The notes beneath the pieces were generated by a model. The model saw nothing but the letters and a program-made list of their open reading frames with translations. It did no database searches and was not told the DNA's origin. Of a stretch of 64,000 nucleotides of DNA, positions 23,655-33,454 are shown piece by piece (position 1 is the stretch's first letter; each line of letters starts with the position of its first letter). Position numbers and translations under genes: made by a program. This DNA comes from Labilibaculum sp. (GTDB lineage: Bacteria; Bacteroidota; Bacteroidia; Bacteroidales; Marinifilaceae): assembly GCF_963664555.1 (NCBI RefSeq), contig NZ_OY761461.1, positions 4,071,769 to 4,135,768 on the forward strand, given 5' to 3'.

Positions 23655-25751
23655 TTAATACTCTATCAGCTTTTTTGCAGCAGCGTAAATTTTATCATTA
23701 TTTGGAAGAACTGCTTTTTCCAATATACGATTAAAACCAACCGGTGTAAATTCAGATCCTACACGCTTTACCGGAGCATCCAATTTATCAAAAGCTTTTT
23801 CGGTAATTGTTGCTGAAATTTCAGCTCCAAATCCTGAAAATACTTTGTCTTCATGAACAACCATTACTTTATTGGTTTTTGCTACCGATTTTAGTATCGT
23901 TTCAATATCCATCGGTACCAATGAGCGAAGATCAATTACCTCAACCTGTTTTCCTGTATCTTCGGCCAACTTATCGGCAACCTCAACACACATGTGGGTT
24001 GTATTTCCATAAGTCACGATCGTTAAATCAGCACCTTCTCTTCGTACTCTTGCTTTTCCAAACGGAACTTCAAAGTCATCAGGTACAGCAGCCGATGCTT
24101 TCGGATCGTTATACAAAGCCTTAGGCTCCATAAACACAGTCATTCCCTTCGAACGGATACTAGTACGCAACAAACCTGCTGCATCATCAGCATACGATGG
24201 GTAAACAATGCGAACACCCGGAAAAGTTGCCAATGCTCCTTCAATATTCTGCGAGTGATACAATCCTCCGCCAATATATCCACCAGATGCTAAACGAACG
24301 GTAATATTCGGTGAATACTGCCCTTTTGTTCTCCAATATTCGTGAGTAGTTTCAACAAACTGCTCCATTGCAGGCCAAAAATAGTCAGCAAATTCAGCAC
24401 CTTCAACAACAATTCTGATTTTATCGTTGAAACGGCTCATTCCATTCGCTGTTCCCATAATATAGTCTTCGGCAATAGGAGCATTAAATACCCTGTCTTT
24501 ACCAAATTCCTGCTGCATCCCTTTGGAAACATTAAAAATTCCACCTTTATCTTTATTGGCAATATCCTGTCCCCAAATAAAAGTATCTGGATTAAGACGG
24601 AATTCTGCCTTTAAGGTCTCATTTAATCCTTCAATCAACTTTTTGTTGTTGCCTGTAAAATTGTGTAATCCTTCAGGATATTTCTCAGAAACATACGGTT
24701 CAGGGATCACAAAATCGTGAATGGATGCCGGATCAGGATCCGGTGCACTTAAACCTGCTTTATGCGCTTTTTTTACTTCCAGTTTCACTTCTGCTTCAAT
24801 AGCCAACAGTTCCTCTTCGGTAAAACGCTTGTAACGAACCAATAACCTTCGGTACTTCGCCAATGGATCGTATTCTGTAACGTAGTTTAATTCAGCATTA
24901 TCGCGGTACAACTCATGCTTATCGGAATTGGAGTGTGAACCCATACGAACACAGTTGGCCTGAACAATTACCGGAGTTGAAGTTTCCAGAGCAATTTGTT
25001 TTGCTTCAGTCATTGCATTCATCGAATCAAAAACATCTTTTCCGTTACAATGAATAATTTTCAGGTACTTCATTCCACGGAAGTTATCAGCAACTTTTCT
25101 GTTCGCGGTCTGATCTTTCTTAGGAACCGAAATTCCATATCCGTTATCCTGAAATACAAATACTACAGGAAGCTGCTCATTGGTTGCTCCGTTAATGGCC
25201 TCGTAAACATATCCTTCCGATACCGACGATTCTCCCTGAGAACTAATTACAACTCCTTTGTGCTTGTATTTTTTTACTGCGCGACCTAAACCTACTGCAT
25301 GCAATGTGTGATTTCCTGTACAGGAAGATACATTGTGAACATTCCATTCCGGTTTTGCAAAGTGATTTGACATGTGACGACCACCACCTGCTACATCTGT
25401 ATCTTTTGAGATTCCATTAAAGATAATCTCTTCGGCCGTTAATCCTGCAGAAATAGAGGTGAGCATATCTCTGTAGTAAGGGAATAAGTGATCTGTTTTA
25501 CGATCGAATACCTGCCCAATAGCCAATTGAATTCCATCATGTCCGGCATAAGGAGCATGGTAAGACCAGCCTATTGCCTGCTTTAAGTAGTTTGGAGCTT
25601 TTTCGTCCAACGCTCTACCCAAGGTCATCAAATGAAACCAACGACCAAGCAATTCCTTTGAGGTTTTTTTTATGCTAAACTTTTTACTTTCAGTCATCTT
25701 ATCAGTTTTGTTTGTAGTATTTTCTACGGATGTTATTTCCAATGTTTCCAT
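23655..25751 (-). CDS. 2-oxoacid dehydrogenase E1, fused alpha and beta subunits
   Basis: 698 aa. Residues about 30-350 are E1 alpha (HDGIQLAIGQVFD, GGGRHMSNHF, then a ThDP-site region SQGESSVSEGYVYEAINGA ending in FQDNGYGISVP). Residues about 370-698 are E1 beta (AEDYIMGTANGMSRF, RLASGGYIGGGLYHSQNIEG, VIDLRSLVPMDIETI, VHEDKVFSGFGAEI). The fusion is usual in Bacteroidota for a branched-chain or general 2-oxoacid dehydrogenase. It decarboxylates the oxoacid and acylates the lipoyl group of E2, encoded 3 nt upstream. Branched-chain specificity is suggested by family resemblance only. E3 is not in the window. Confidence 0.93.
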   Translation of the reverse strand: METLEITSVENTTNKTDKMTESKKFSIKKTSKELLGRWFHLMTLGRALDEKAPNYLKQAIGWSYHAPYAGHDGIQLAIGQVFDRKTDHLFPYYRDMLTSISAGLTAEEIIFNGISKDTDVAGGGRHMSNHFAKPEWNVHNVSSCTGNHTLHAVGLGRAVKKYKHKGVVISSQGESSVSEGYVYEAINGATNEQLPVVFVFQDNGYGISVPKKDQTANRKVADNFRGMKYLKIIHCNGKDVFDSMNAMTEAKQIALETSTPVIVQANCVRMGSHSNSDKHELYRDNAELNYVTEYDPLAKYRRLLVRYKRFTEEELLAIEAEVKLEVKKAHKAGLSAPDPDPASIHDFVIPEPYVSEKYPEGLHNFTGNNKKLIEGLNETLKAEFRLNPDTFIWGQDIANKDKGGIFNVSKGMQQEFGKDRVFNAPIAEDYIMGTANGMSRFNDKIRIVVEGAEFADYFWPAMEQFVETTHEYWRTKGQYSPNITVRLASGGYIGGGLYHSQNIEGALATFPGVRIVYPSYADDAAGLLRTSIRSKGMTVFMEPKALYNDPKASAAVPDDFEVPFGKARVRREGADLTIVTYGNTTHMCVEVADKLAEDTGKQVEVIDLRSLVPMDIETILKSVAKTNKVMVVHEDKVFSGFGAEISATITEKAFDKLDAPVKRVGSEFTPVGFNRILEKAVLPNNDKIYAAAKKLIEY

Positions 25752-25754
25752 GAT

Positions 25755-27053
25755 TTAAAATGCTCTATTACTATCAATATCTTCAAGATAATCTGCGATT
25801 CTTCGCAAAAATGCTCCACCTAAAGCTCCATCTACAACACGGTGGTCATAAGAAAGAGACAAGAACATTTTTTGGCGGACAACAATTGCATCTCCAGCTG
25901 GAGTTTCAATTACGGCAGGCTTCTTTTCTATGGTTCCAACTGCTAAAATTGCAACCTGTGGCTGATTGATAATTGGCGTTCCCATTACATTTTTGAAGGA
26001 TCCAAAATTTGATATTGTAAATGTCCCCCCCTGAATATCATCTGGACTTAATTTATTATTTCGTGCATCGGTTGCCAAACGATTCATATCATTTGCCAAA
26101 CCAATTAGGTTTTTCTGATCTGAATTCTTTATTACCGGCACGATTAAGTTTCCACTTGGCAGAGCTACCGCAACACCAACATTAATATTCTTTCTGAGAA
26201 TAACGTTGTATCCGTCAACCGAAGCATTCACTCCGGGAAACTCACGCAAAGCTTTAGAAACAGCTTCTATAATAATCGGCATGTAAGTAATCTTGGTTCC
26301 TTCTTTTTTAAAGAATTCATCCTTTACTTTATTTCTCCAATTAACCATATCGGTAACATCCGCTTCAACCATGGCAGTAACATGCGGAGAGGTTTGCTTC
26401 GACATTACCATGTGATCGGCAATGATTCTTCTCATACGATCCATTTCCACAATCTGATCCTGTGCTCCAATTGACATTGAAACTTTAGGCTTTTCAGCTG
26501 CTGGAGCTTTAGCAGGAGCAGAAACAGTTTTAACTTCAGGAGCAGAAACAGTTGTTCCATTGCGACTGGACAAGTAATCCAAAACATCTTGTTTTTGAAC
26601 TCTTCCCTCGGTACCATGTCCAGTAATTGTTTCCAGCTCTTGAACAGTAATATTTTCACTTTTCGCAATGCTTTTCACAAGCGGAGAATAAAATCGGCCT
26701 GAAGCAGATTGAATATCAGAGGAACTTACACTTCCTGCAGCTTCCTGAGGAATTGTTTCGGATACAGAAGTGCTAACGCTTGCTTTAACTGGTTCTTCTA
26801 CATCATCTGCATCACCTAAGGCAATGATCGCAACGACTTCGCCAACAGGAACAACGTCATTTTCTTTAAATCGGATTTCAATTACTTTTCCGTCTACCGG
26901 ACAAGGTATTTCAGAATCCACTTTATCTGTTGCAATTTCAAAAAGCATATCATCTTCTTCCACCTGATCATTCAACTTCACGAACATTTTCGTGATAGTA
27001 GCTTCTTGTACGCTCTCGCCCAACTTAGGCATTATGATTTCAAAGCTAGACAT
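25755..27053 (-). CDS. 2-oxoacid dehydrogenase E2, dihydrolipoamide acyltransferase
   Basis: 432 aa. The N-terminal lipoyl domain (residues about 4-78) has the lipoylated Lys44 in EIATDKVDSEIPCP. A Ser/Ala/Pro-rich linker follows, then the peripheral subunit-binding domain near residues 125-160 (YSPLVKSIAKSENITVQEL, GTEGRVQKQDVLDYL). The catalytic domain starts near residue 205 (MDRMRRIIADHMVMSKQTSPHV in part) and ends with the active-site SYDHRVVDGALGGAF. It forms the core of the dehydrogenase complex with the E1 encoded immediately downstream. It is the first gene of the pair; a -7-like box lies upstream at 27100-27107. Confidence 0.94.
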   Translation of the reverse strand: MSSFEIIMPKLGESVQEATITKMFVKLNDQVEEDDMLFEIATDKVDSEIPCPVDGKVIEIRFKENDVVPVGEVVAIIALGDADDVEEPVKASVSTSVSETIPQEAAGSVSSSDIQSASGRFYSPLVKSIAKSENITVQELETITGHGTEGRVQKQDVLDYLSSRNGTTVSAPEVKTVSAPAKAPAAEKPKVSMSIGAQDQIVEMDRMRRIIADHMVMSKQTSPHVTAMVEADVTDMVNWRNKVKDEFFKKEGTKITYMPIIIEAVSKALREFPGVNASVDGYNVILRKNINVGVAVALPSGNLIVPVIKNSDQKNLIGLANDMNRLATDARNNKLSPDDIQGGTFTISNFGSFKNVMGTPIINQPQVAILAVGTIEKKPAVIETPAGDAIVVRQKMFLSLSYDHRVVDGALGGAFLRRIADYLEDIDSNRAF

Positions 27054-27099
27054 ATAACTTATAGTTTAATATTTATAATCATATTTAAATGTTTCGATA

Positions 27100-27168
27100 C
27101 AAATATAAAAATTTATTCTTATTTAGATTTATTAAAGCTATTAATAATTGTAATCTCCACATTACAAT
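27100..27168 (-). promoter_or_regulatory. Promoter -7 box and dyad upstream of the E2-E1 genes
   Basis: TATATTTG on the minus strand (plus-strand 27100-27107) fits the Bacteroidota -7 box; no clear TTTG lies at the proper -33 distance. Upstream, attgtaat and attacaat (27147-27154 and 27161-27168) form an 8-bp perfect dyad around ctccac. Its place between divergent genes suggests an operator. Confidence 0.4.
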
Positions 27169-27272
27169 TTTTTATTATCGTATAGATTTCCTTGATAAGG
27201 GCAAAATTCTTTTACAAAAGTTACCACATTCTTATTATTCAGATTAATTTTGAGACTGAAAAATAACATGAA

Positions 27273-27656
27273 ATGAAAGAATTCACATTTAGCCTAGAAA
27301 TCACTTCCTCGCAGGAAGAAGTATATAATGCCCTAACCAATTCTTTTCAAATTGAACTTTGGACCGGATATCCAGCTGTAATGGATGAAAACCCCGGCAC
27401 TATTTTCTCTCTTTGGGAAGGAGATATTACAGGTGTTAATCTGGAGATTGTAAAAGATTATAAGATAGTTCAGGAGTGGTTCTTTGGAGAAACTGAAAGT
27501 CCATCAATTGTGACCTTGCTGATAAAAAAAGCCGGTTCAAGATCCCGGATTGAACTAACTCATACCAACATACCTGATGAAGCTTACGATGAGATTGTTG
27601 AAGGTTGGAAAGATTACTATTTAGGGTCGGTTAAGAACTTTTTAGAATTTTATTAA
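27273..27656 (+). CDS. SRPBCC / AHSA1-like domain protein
   Basis: 127 aa single-domain protein with the helix-grip fold typical of the START/AHSA1 superfamily: FTFSLEITSSQEEVYNALTN at the N terminus, SLWEGDITGVNLEIV, KIVQEWFFGE and the final amphipathic helix GWKDYYLGSVKNFLEFY. These proteins bind hydrophobic ligands or act as Hsp90 co-chaperone-like factors; no specific function can be assigned. It is transcribed divergently from the E2 gene. TAATTTTG at 27245-27252 could be its -7 promoter box. Confidence 0.82.
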   Translation: MKEFTFSLEITSSQEEVYNALTNSFQIELWTGYPAVMDENPGTIFSLWEGDITGVNLEIVKDYKIVQEWFFGETESPSIVTLLIKKAGSRSRIELTHTNIPDEAYDEIVEGWKDYYLGSVKNFLEFY

Positions 27657-27660
27657 TAGA

Positions 27661-27726
27661 CTTTTGCCACCAGCCCTTAGCTTATGGCAAAAAGAAAGCG
27701 CAGGCAATTTACAGTACCTGCGCTTT
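27661..27726. terminator. Double hairpin between convergent genes
   Basis: Two hairpins adjoin: cttttgcca/tggcaaaaag (27661-27669 and 27685-27694), and aaagcgcagg/cctgcgcttt (27695-27704 and 27717-27726), the second followed by T-rich sequence on plus and A-rich on minus. It lies between a plus-strand and a minus-strand gene and probably terminates both. Confidence 0.8.
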
Positions 27727-27744
27727 TCTATTTTTTCAGAAAAA

Positions 27745-27951
27745 TTATTCTACGATAATCACTTCATCGAAAATTTCAATTTTGTCACCGGGACGAATTT
27801 TTGCTCTTTTACGAGTTTCCACTTCTCCATTTCGAAATACAATTCCATCTTCAACAAAAATCTTAGCCTGAGCGCCACTCTCACTAATACGAGTTACTTT
27901 AATCAACTTAATCAACTCAATATATTCAGTTTCAATCTTAAATTTTATCAT
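27745..27951 (-). CDS. S4 domain RNA-binding protein
   Basis: 68 aa. It contains the S4 RNA-binding motif of the YbcJ/RlbA-like small proteins: YIELIKLIKVTRISESGAQA, then FVEDGIVFRNGEVETRKRAK and the strand IRPGDKIEIFDEVIIV. Such proteins bind structured RNA, probably ribosomal. It is closely followed on the same strand by nothing until the terminator hairpins, and preceded by the SpmA/B-like gene with a 44-nt gap, so the two may be cotranscribed. Confidence 0.9.
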   Translation of the reverse strand: MIKFKIETEYIELIKLIKVTRISESGAQAKIFVEDGIVFRNGEVETRKRAKIRPGDKIEIFDEVIIVE

Positions 27952-27995
27952 CCCTATCCAGTAATTTGAATCGCAAAAGTAATCTTTTTCTCCTC

Positions 27996-29228
27996 TTAAT
28001 GAAAGAACAAATAAGCAATTGCTATTGCCGCAACAATACCAGCAAAATCAGCAATTAGTCCACAGGTAACAGCATATCTTGTATTCTTAATTCCCACAGC
28101 TCCAAAATAGACAGCAATAATATAAAAAGTAGTATCTGTAGCTCCTTGCAGTGTTGATGCTAATCTGCCAACAAAGCTATCTGCTCCGTGCGTTTGCATC
28201 GCATCCACCATCATGCCTCTGGCACCACTACCACTCAATGGTTTCATCAATGCGGTAGGTAAAGCTTCTACAAAATCGGAATTTACACCAACAAAAACAC
28301 AAAATCTTCGCGCTCCTTCAATCACCAAATCCATTGTTCCTGATGCTCTAAATACCCCAATTGCAACCAAAATAGCAACCAAATAAGGAATTATTTTAAT
28401 GGCAATTGAAAATCCCTCTTTTGCTCCATCAATAAAACTCTCATAAACATTCACCTTTTTTCGTGATGCCAAAAGTATAAATGCAATAATGACAGAAAAT
28501 AAGAATACATTACTAACTACAGTAGAAATTTGAGTTATTTGATCCTTTTCCAAGCTTGAAAAATAAGTAATCAACCCAATAATAAAGACAGTTAATCCTC
28601 CCAGATAAGCCAAAACAACTTTGTCCCAAAGTTTTATTTTCTGTACAATTGCAACACTAATCAAACCGGCCAGTGTAGAAAAATAAGTTGCCAGTAATAT
28701 GGGGATAAAAATATCAGAAGGATTCACAGCTCCTAATTGCGCCCTGTAAACCATGATGGATATTGGAATAATCGTTAATCCGGAAGTATTCAGCACCAAA
28801 AACATAATTTGTGCATTGGATGCGGTGTCCTCCGATGGATTAACAGACTGCATTTCCTTCATCGCCTTTAATCCTAATGGCGTAGCTGCATTATCCAAGC
28901 CAAGCATATTTGCCGCTAAATTCATCATTATCGAACCGTGTGCAGTATGTCCTTTGGGTATTTCAGGAAACAACTTGTTGAAAAACGGACCAATCAAACG
29001 TGAAAAAACTTTTACAATTCCTCCATTTTCCCCGATTTTCATTATTCCTAACCACAAAGTCAGAACACCCGTCAGGCCTAAAGAAATATCAAAACCTGTT
29101 TTAGCCATATCGAATGTTGAATTCACCATATTGGGAAATACCTCCATATCGCCAAAAACGATCAACTTGATCAATCCTACAACAAATGCAACAACAAAAA
29201 AGAAAATCCAAAGATAATTTAAGGCCAT
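27996..29228 (-). CDS. SpmA-SpmB fusion, nucleoside recognition (gate) membrane protein
   Basis: 410 aa with eight or more membrane helices. Two gate domains are joined: the N-terminal half matches spore maturation protein A (LGIMKIGENGGIVKVF, NMLGLDNAATPLGLKAMKEM, then FLVLNTSGLTIIPISIM), and the C-terminal half matches SpmB (ALMKPLSGSGARGMMVDAM, TDTTFYIIAVYFGAVGIKNTRYA). In sporulating bacteria the two are separate; fused versions are common in non-sporulating Bacteroidota. Transport of a small molecule is inferred from the gate fold; the substrate is unknown. Confidence 0.9.
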   Translation of the reverse strand: MALNYLWIFFFVVAFVVGLIKLIVFGDMEVFPNMVNSTFDMAKTGFDISLGLTGVLTLWLGIMKIGENGGIVKVFSRLIGPFFNKLFPEIPKGHTAHGSIMMNLAANMLGLDNAATPLGLKAMKEMQSVNPSEDTASNAQIMFLVLNTSGLTIIPISIMVYRAQLGAVNPSDIFIPILLATYFSTLAGLISVAIVQKIKLWDKVVLAYLGGLTVFIIGLITYFSSLEKDQITQISTVVSNVFLFSVIIAFILLASRKKVNVYESFIDGAKEGFSIAIKIIPYLVAILVAIGVFRASGTMDLVIEGARRFCVFVGVNSDFVEALPTALMKPLSGSGARGMMVDAMQTHGADSFVGRLASTLQGATDTTFYIIAVYFGAVGIKNTRYAVTCGLIADFAGIVAAIAIAYLFFH

Positions 29229-29264
29229 AAAATTATTTTTAATGTATTAAAATGTGGTTAAATA

Positions 29265-32200
29265 CTACTTGTTACTCTGGTTTTCTTTTATCAATTGCAA
29301 TCTTTCCTTTGGATAAGACTCATTTGATTTTAGATTTGCAGCCTTTCTGTAATAGAAACGGGCAACTGAATAATTTCCCTTATTGTAGGCTTCATCTGCC
29401 TGATTAATAAGTTTTTTATACTCAGCATCCAGCTTCTGATTTTTTTTCGAATTTATAAACTCCTCAATTTTATCCAATTGCTTATCGGCGTACTTTTCAG
29501 AAGCATCTAACTCCCTGGCTTTTTGATAATAAAATTTTGCTACAGAATAATTCTTTTTCGTTAATTCTTCATCACCTTTAGCAATTAACTTACGATATTC
29601 CTCTGTTAATTCAGAATTCCTGCCTTCTCTTATCAATTTATCAATTTCCTTTAATTTCTTTTTAGGATAATCCCGATCAAATAATTCAAGCGCTCTTTCA
29701 TACATTACCTTTGCAACCGTAAAATGAGATGCTTTAAATGAATCATCCCCTTTTGTAATCATCGATGCATATTCCCTTTCCTTCGCAATAGACAATTTCT
29801 TTTCAAAATTGGTTGGGTTATTTAAAACAGCCTCCTTGTCAGCTAACTTTAATGCTGCCACTAATTTTTCAATCTCTTGCAATTTCTGCTTAGGATACTC
29901 CTCTTCCGGCTTCATATTAAGTGCTGAATTGAAATGATGACGTGCAACACTAAATTGCTCTTCTTTCAGAAATTTATCTCCTAATTTAATTTCCACACCA
30001 TACAAACGATTCAACTCTTTCAATTTTTCAGCTTCTCTTGCTTGCTGCTCCTGTAATACTTCAATTCTCTTTAGCTGATTTTTAGGATAAGATTCTGCCG
30101 GTTTCAAATCCAATGCTCCCTGATATTTTACCATTGATGCTGTGTACTCTTCCCGGCTAAAAAACTGATCTGCTTGCTCAATCAATGCTTTGTACTGAAA
30201 TTGCAATGTTGATTTTTCCTCTTCCAATTTCTCCAACTCTTTCAATATCAATTTAATTTCTTCTATTTGATTAGGAGGATAAACCTCCGTAGGTTTCAGC
30301 TTTTGAGCCTTTTCATACTCCCCAATTGCAGATTGCCATCTTTTTCCTTCATAATATTTATCAGCAAGAGCGATGCAATTACTATACTCTCTTTCAGTGG
30401 CTCGCAAAGCCTCAGCAATTCCGGCTTCTTCTTCAGCCTTGGCTTTCAGCTGTTTCACGATTTCGTCAATCTTCTGAATCTGAGTTTTCGGATAACTTTC
30501 GTCACTCCTGATTTCCAAAGCTGAAGCATAATTGTTTCTTGACGATTCATAAGCTTCTGAAAAAAATTGAGAATCAGCTAAACCAATAAATGAATTGTAT
30601 TTTTCATCCAATCCTTTTTTCTCTAGTGCTAACCTAGCCTCTTCCTCGGCCAAACGTTTCTGTTCAGACAAAATATCATCGATTCTTTTAATTTGAACTT
30701 TTGGGTAAGATTCTTTTCCCTTCAATTCTAAAGCATCCGTATAGCTTGTTCGAGACGATTGGTAATCACAGCTGGAAAACTGTGAGTCAGCTAATGCAAT
30801 AATTGATGCATATTTATCATCTAAAGCTTTCTTTTGAGATGCCAATCGAGCGGCTTCACTAGCCTCTGCCTGTTGGTTTGCCAATAAGTCATCAATCTTT
30901 TGAATTTGAGTTTTTGGATACGCTTCTCCAGATTTCAAGCTTAGAGCTTCAGTATAATTAGTTTTGGCCAATTGAAATTCTTCTGATGAAAATTGAGAAT
31001 CAGCCAACTTGATAACAGAAGTATATTTTTCATCCAAGGCTTTTTTCTCCGCCAACAGGCGTTTTGCATTTTCCGCTTCAGCTTGCTGAGCGGCCAATAT
31101 TTCATCAATCTTTTGCATTTGGGATTTTGGATAAACTTCGCTATCCTTTAAGCTTAAAGCTTCTGAATAGTTTGATTTAGAAGACTGATAGTCAGCAGAC
31201 ACAAACTGTGAGTCAGCTAATTTGATAACAGATGCATATTTTTCGTCCAAGGTTTTCTTTTCAGCTAGTAAACGAGCCACCTTATCAGCTTCCGCCTGCT
31301 GAGCATCCAATATTTCATTGATTTTTTGAATTTGAGTTTTTGGATAAGCCTCTGCCAACTTTAAATTTAAAGCATCTTTGTAGGTATTTTTTGCAGAATC
31401 ATAATCTCCGGATGAAAACTGTGAATCGGCCAAGGCAACAACAGATGCGTATTTTTCATCCAAGACTTTCTTTTGAGATGCCAATCTTGCTGCTTCGTCA
31501 GCTTCTGCTAACTGCTTTGCCAACATTCCATCAATCTTTTGGATTTGAGATCTTGGATATGTTTCGTTTGCTTTTAAACTCAACGCATCGGAGTAAGTGG
31601 TCATAGAAGTCTGATAGTTGCCAGCATAAAATTGAGAATCAGCCAAATTAATTATCGATGCATATTTTTCTTCCAAAGCTTTATTTTCAGCAAGCAAGCG
31701 AGCGGCCTCATCAGCTTCTGCTTTTTGCACAGCCAATATCCCATCAATCTTTTGTATCTGAGATTTTGGATATGCTTCCTCTTCTTTCAAATCCATTGCT
31801 TCAGAATAACTGGTTTTAGACAACTGATAATCTCCTGCTGAAAATTGAGAATCGGCCAAATTAATTATCGATGTATATTTTTCTTCCAACGCTTTATTTT
31901 CAGCAAGCAAGCGAGCGGCCTCATCAGCTTCTGCTTTTTGCACAGCCAATATCCCATCAATCTTCTGTATCTGAGATTTTGGATAAACCTCCTTAGCTTT
32001 CAAACCTAAAGCATCTGAATAACTGGTTCTGGAAGATTGATAATCACCTGATAAAAACTGTGAATCAGCCAAATTAATAATTGCAGCATATTTTTCTTCC
32101 AGGGCTTTCTCTTTCGCTAGTAATCGAGCAGCTTCATCAGCTTCTGCTTTCTGATTAGCAAGAATCCCATCAATCTTCTGTATCTGAGATTTTGGATAAA

Positions 32201-33278
32201 CCTCTTCAGCCTTCAAACTCAAAGCTTCAGCATAAGCTGTTTTGGAAGACTGATAATCGCCAATTGAAAACTGAGAATCTGCCATAGCAATTGCTGATGC
32301 ATATTTCTCTTCCATTGCTTTTTTATCGGCAGCTAACTGTGCTTGCTGCGCCAGTAAATCACTAATTTTCTGAATTTGGTTTTTAGGATATCCTTCGTTT
32401 GGTTTTACTTCTAAAGCACTTGTATAGTTCGTTTTAGAAAGTTCGTAATCTTTAGCCTCAAATTGGCTATCAGCTTGAGTAATCAATGTTAAATATTTTT
32501 CGTCCAAGGCTTTTCGTTCTGCTTCTATACGGGCTTTTTCCTCTGCATTAGCCAGTTCCAGCCCAACCAATTCATCAATCTTTTGCAATTGTGTTTTTGG
32601 ATAATCCTCATCAGGCATAATTGCCAAAGCCTCTTTATAACCAGCTTTCGACAAGTCATATTTCTGAGCATTAAAATTAATATCACCTCTTTGAATCGCT
32701 GCCTTATAAGCTCGTTCTTTTGCCAATCTTTGCGCCTCTAGCTCTGCTGCTCGTTTCTTGGCTTCTTCTTCTGCTTTTTTAATTGCATCTCTAATTTGAG
32801 AATCGTAATCCCGATCATAATCAAAGTCATCTAACTCCTTATCATACATGATCATTCCCATAGGTTGATCAAAAACAGAAAGATCAAGCCCCTCGTATGC
32901 AGGAAATAGGGAAACCATAAATTTAAAGGGTGGAAATTGATTGTCTCTACTAAGAATATCTATTGGTACAAAAGTAGAAATACTAACTTTTTTGGTAACA
33001 AATCCTTTTTTCGAAAATTCAAGAATATATTCATTCCCAAAATCCAATTCGTATTCAAACTTGCCGCTATTATCTATAATTCCCGACTCCATTTTTTTTG
33101 CATTTTTTAAAATGGTAATTCGAGTATTTTCAATACTTCCGTTTTCAATCTTTACTTTTCCAAAAATTGAATATTTATCCTGAGCTACAGCCAAATCAGG
33201 AAGACTAAATAAAAAGAATAAGAAAATAGAAAAAACTATTAATATGTGAAATTTTGAAGAATTATTCATATCAAACAA
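29265..33278 (-). CDS. Large secreted protein with 17 repeats of a TPR-like helical pair
   Basis: 1337 aa. A signal peptide (ILIVFSIFLFFLFSLPDLAVA) is followed by a carboxypeptidase-regulatory-like beta domain (about residues 35-115, KYSIFGKVKIENGSIENTRI) and then 17 repeats of about 62 residues. Each has the form YxxxIxxADSQFxxxDYxxSKxxYxxALxLKxxExYPKxQIQKI, a TPR-like two-helix unit, linked by charged coiled-coil stretches. Repeats 3-11 are most alike, pointing to recent duplication; the last six diverge. Met at residue 4 is an alternative start. Probably a periplasmic or envelope scaffold; function unknown. Confidence 0.85.
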   Translation of the reverse strand: MFDMNNSSKFHILIVFSIFLFFLFSLPDLAVAQDKYSIFGKVKIENGSIENTRITILKNAKKMESGIIDNSGKFEYELDFGNEYILEFSKKGFVTKKVSISTFVPIDILSRDNQFPPFKFMVSLFPAYEGLDLSVFDQPMGMIMYDKELDDFDYDRDYDSQIRDAIKKAEEEAKKRAAELEAQRLAKERAYKAAIQRGDINFNAQKYDLSKAGYKEALAIMPDEDYPKTQLQKIDELVGLELANAEEKARIEAERKALDEKYLTLITQADSQFEAKDYELSKTNYTSALEVKPNEGYPKNQIQKISDLLAQQAQLAADKKAMEEKYASAIAMADSQFSIGDYQSSKTAYAEALSLKAEEVYPKSQIQKIDGILANQKAEADEAARLLAKEKALEEKYAAIINLADSQFLSGDYQSSRTSYSDALGLKAKEVYPKSQIQKIDGILAVQKAEADEAARLLAENKALEEKYTSIINLADSQFSAGDYQLSKTSYSEAMDLKEEEAYPKSQIQKIDGILAVQKAEADEAARLLAENKALEEKYASIINLADSQFYAGNYQTSMTTYSDALSLKANETYPRSQIQKIDGMLAKQLAEADEAARLASQKKVLDEKYASVVALADSQFSSGDYDSAKNTYKDALNLKLAEAYPKTQIQKINEILDAQQAEADKVARLLAEKKTLDEKYASVIKLADSQFVSADYQSSKSNYSEALSLKDSEVYPKSQMQKIDEILAAQQAEAENAKRLLAEKKALDEKYTSVIKLADSQFSSEEFQLAKTNYTEALSLKSGEAYPKTQIQKIDDLLANQQAEASEAARLASQKKALDDKYASIIALADSQFSSCDYQSSRTSYTDALELKGKESYPKVQIKRIDDILSEQKRLAEEEARLALEKKGLDEKYNSFIGLADSQFFSEAYESSRNNYASALEIRSDESYPKTQIQKIDEIVKQLKAKAEEEAGIAEALRATEREYSNCIALADKYYEGKRWQSAIGEYEKAQKLKPTEVYPPNQIEEIKLILKELEKLEEEKSTLQFQYKALIEQADQFFSREEYTASMVKYQGALDLKPAESYPKNQLKRIEVLQEQQAREAEKLKELNRLYGVEIKLGDKFLKEEQFSVARHHFNSALNMKPEEEYPKQKLQEIEKLVAALKLADKEAVLNNPTNFEKKLSIAKEREYASMITKGDDSFKASHFTVAKVMYERALELFDRDYPKKKLKEIDKLIREGRNSELTEEYRKLIAKGDEELTKKNYSVAKFYYQKARELDASEKYADKQLDKIEEFINSKKNQKLDAEYKKLINQADEAYNKGNYSVARFYYRKAANLKSNESYPKERLQLIKENQSNK

Positions 33279-33405
33279 AACGCTTTTACTTTACCATTAA
33301 AAAAAAAAGACCTATCAGCCACTTCTCATTGCAAATTAATAAAATCTAATGCAATAATGGTAAAGGTAAAATTTTGAACTGAAAACTCAGGATTACAAAC
33401 AAAAT

Positions 33406-33433
33406 AAAGCTGTTTGCAGGAACAAACAGCTTT
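33406..33433 (-). terminator. Terminator downstream of STAND ATPase gene
   Basis: An 11-bp perfect stem, aaagctgtttg with caaacagcttt around a 6-nt loop, lies 22 nt past the stop of the ATPase gene. On the minus strand UUUAUUUUG follows, a moderate U tract. Confidence 0.7.
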
Positions 33434-33454
33434 ACAAAATATTTCAACAACCCT

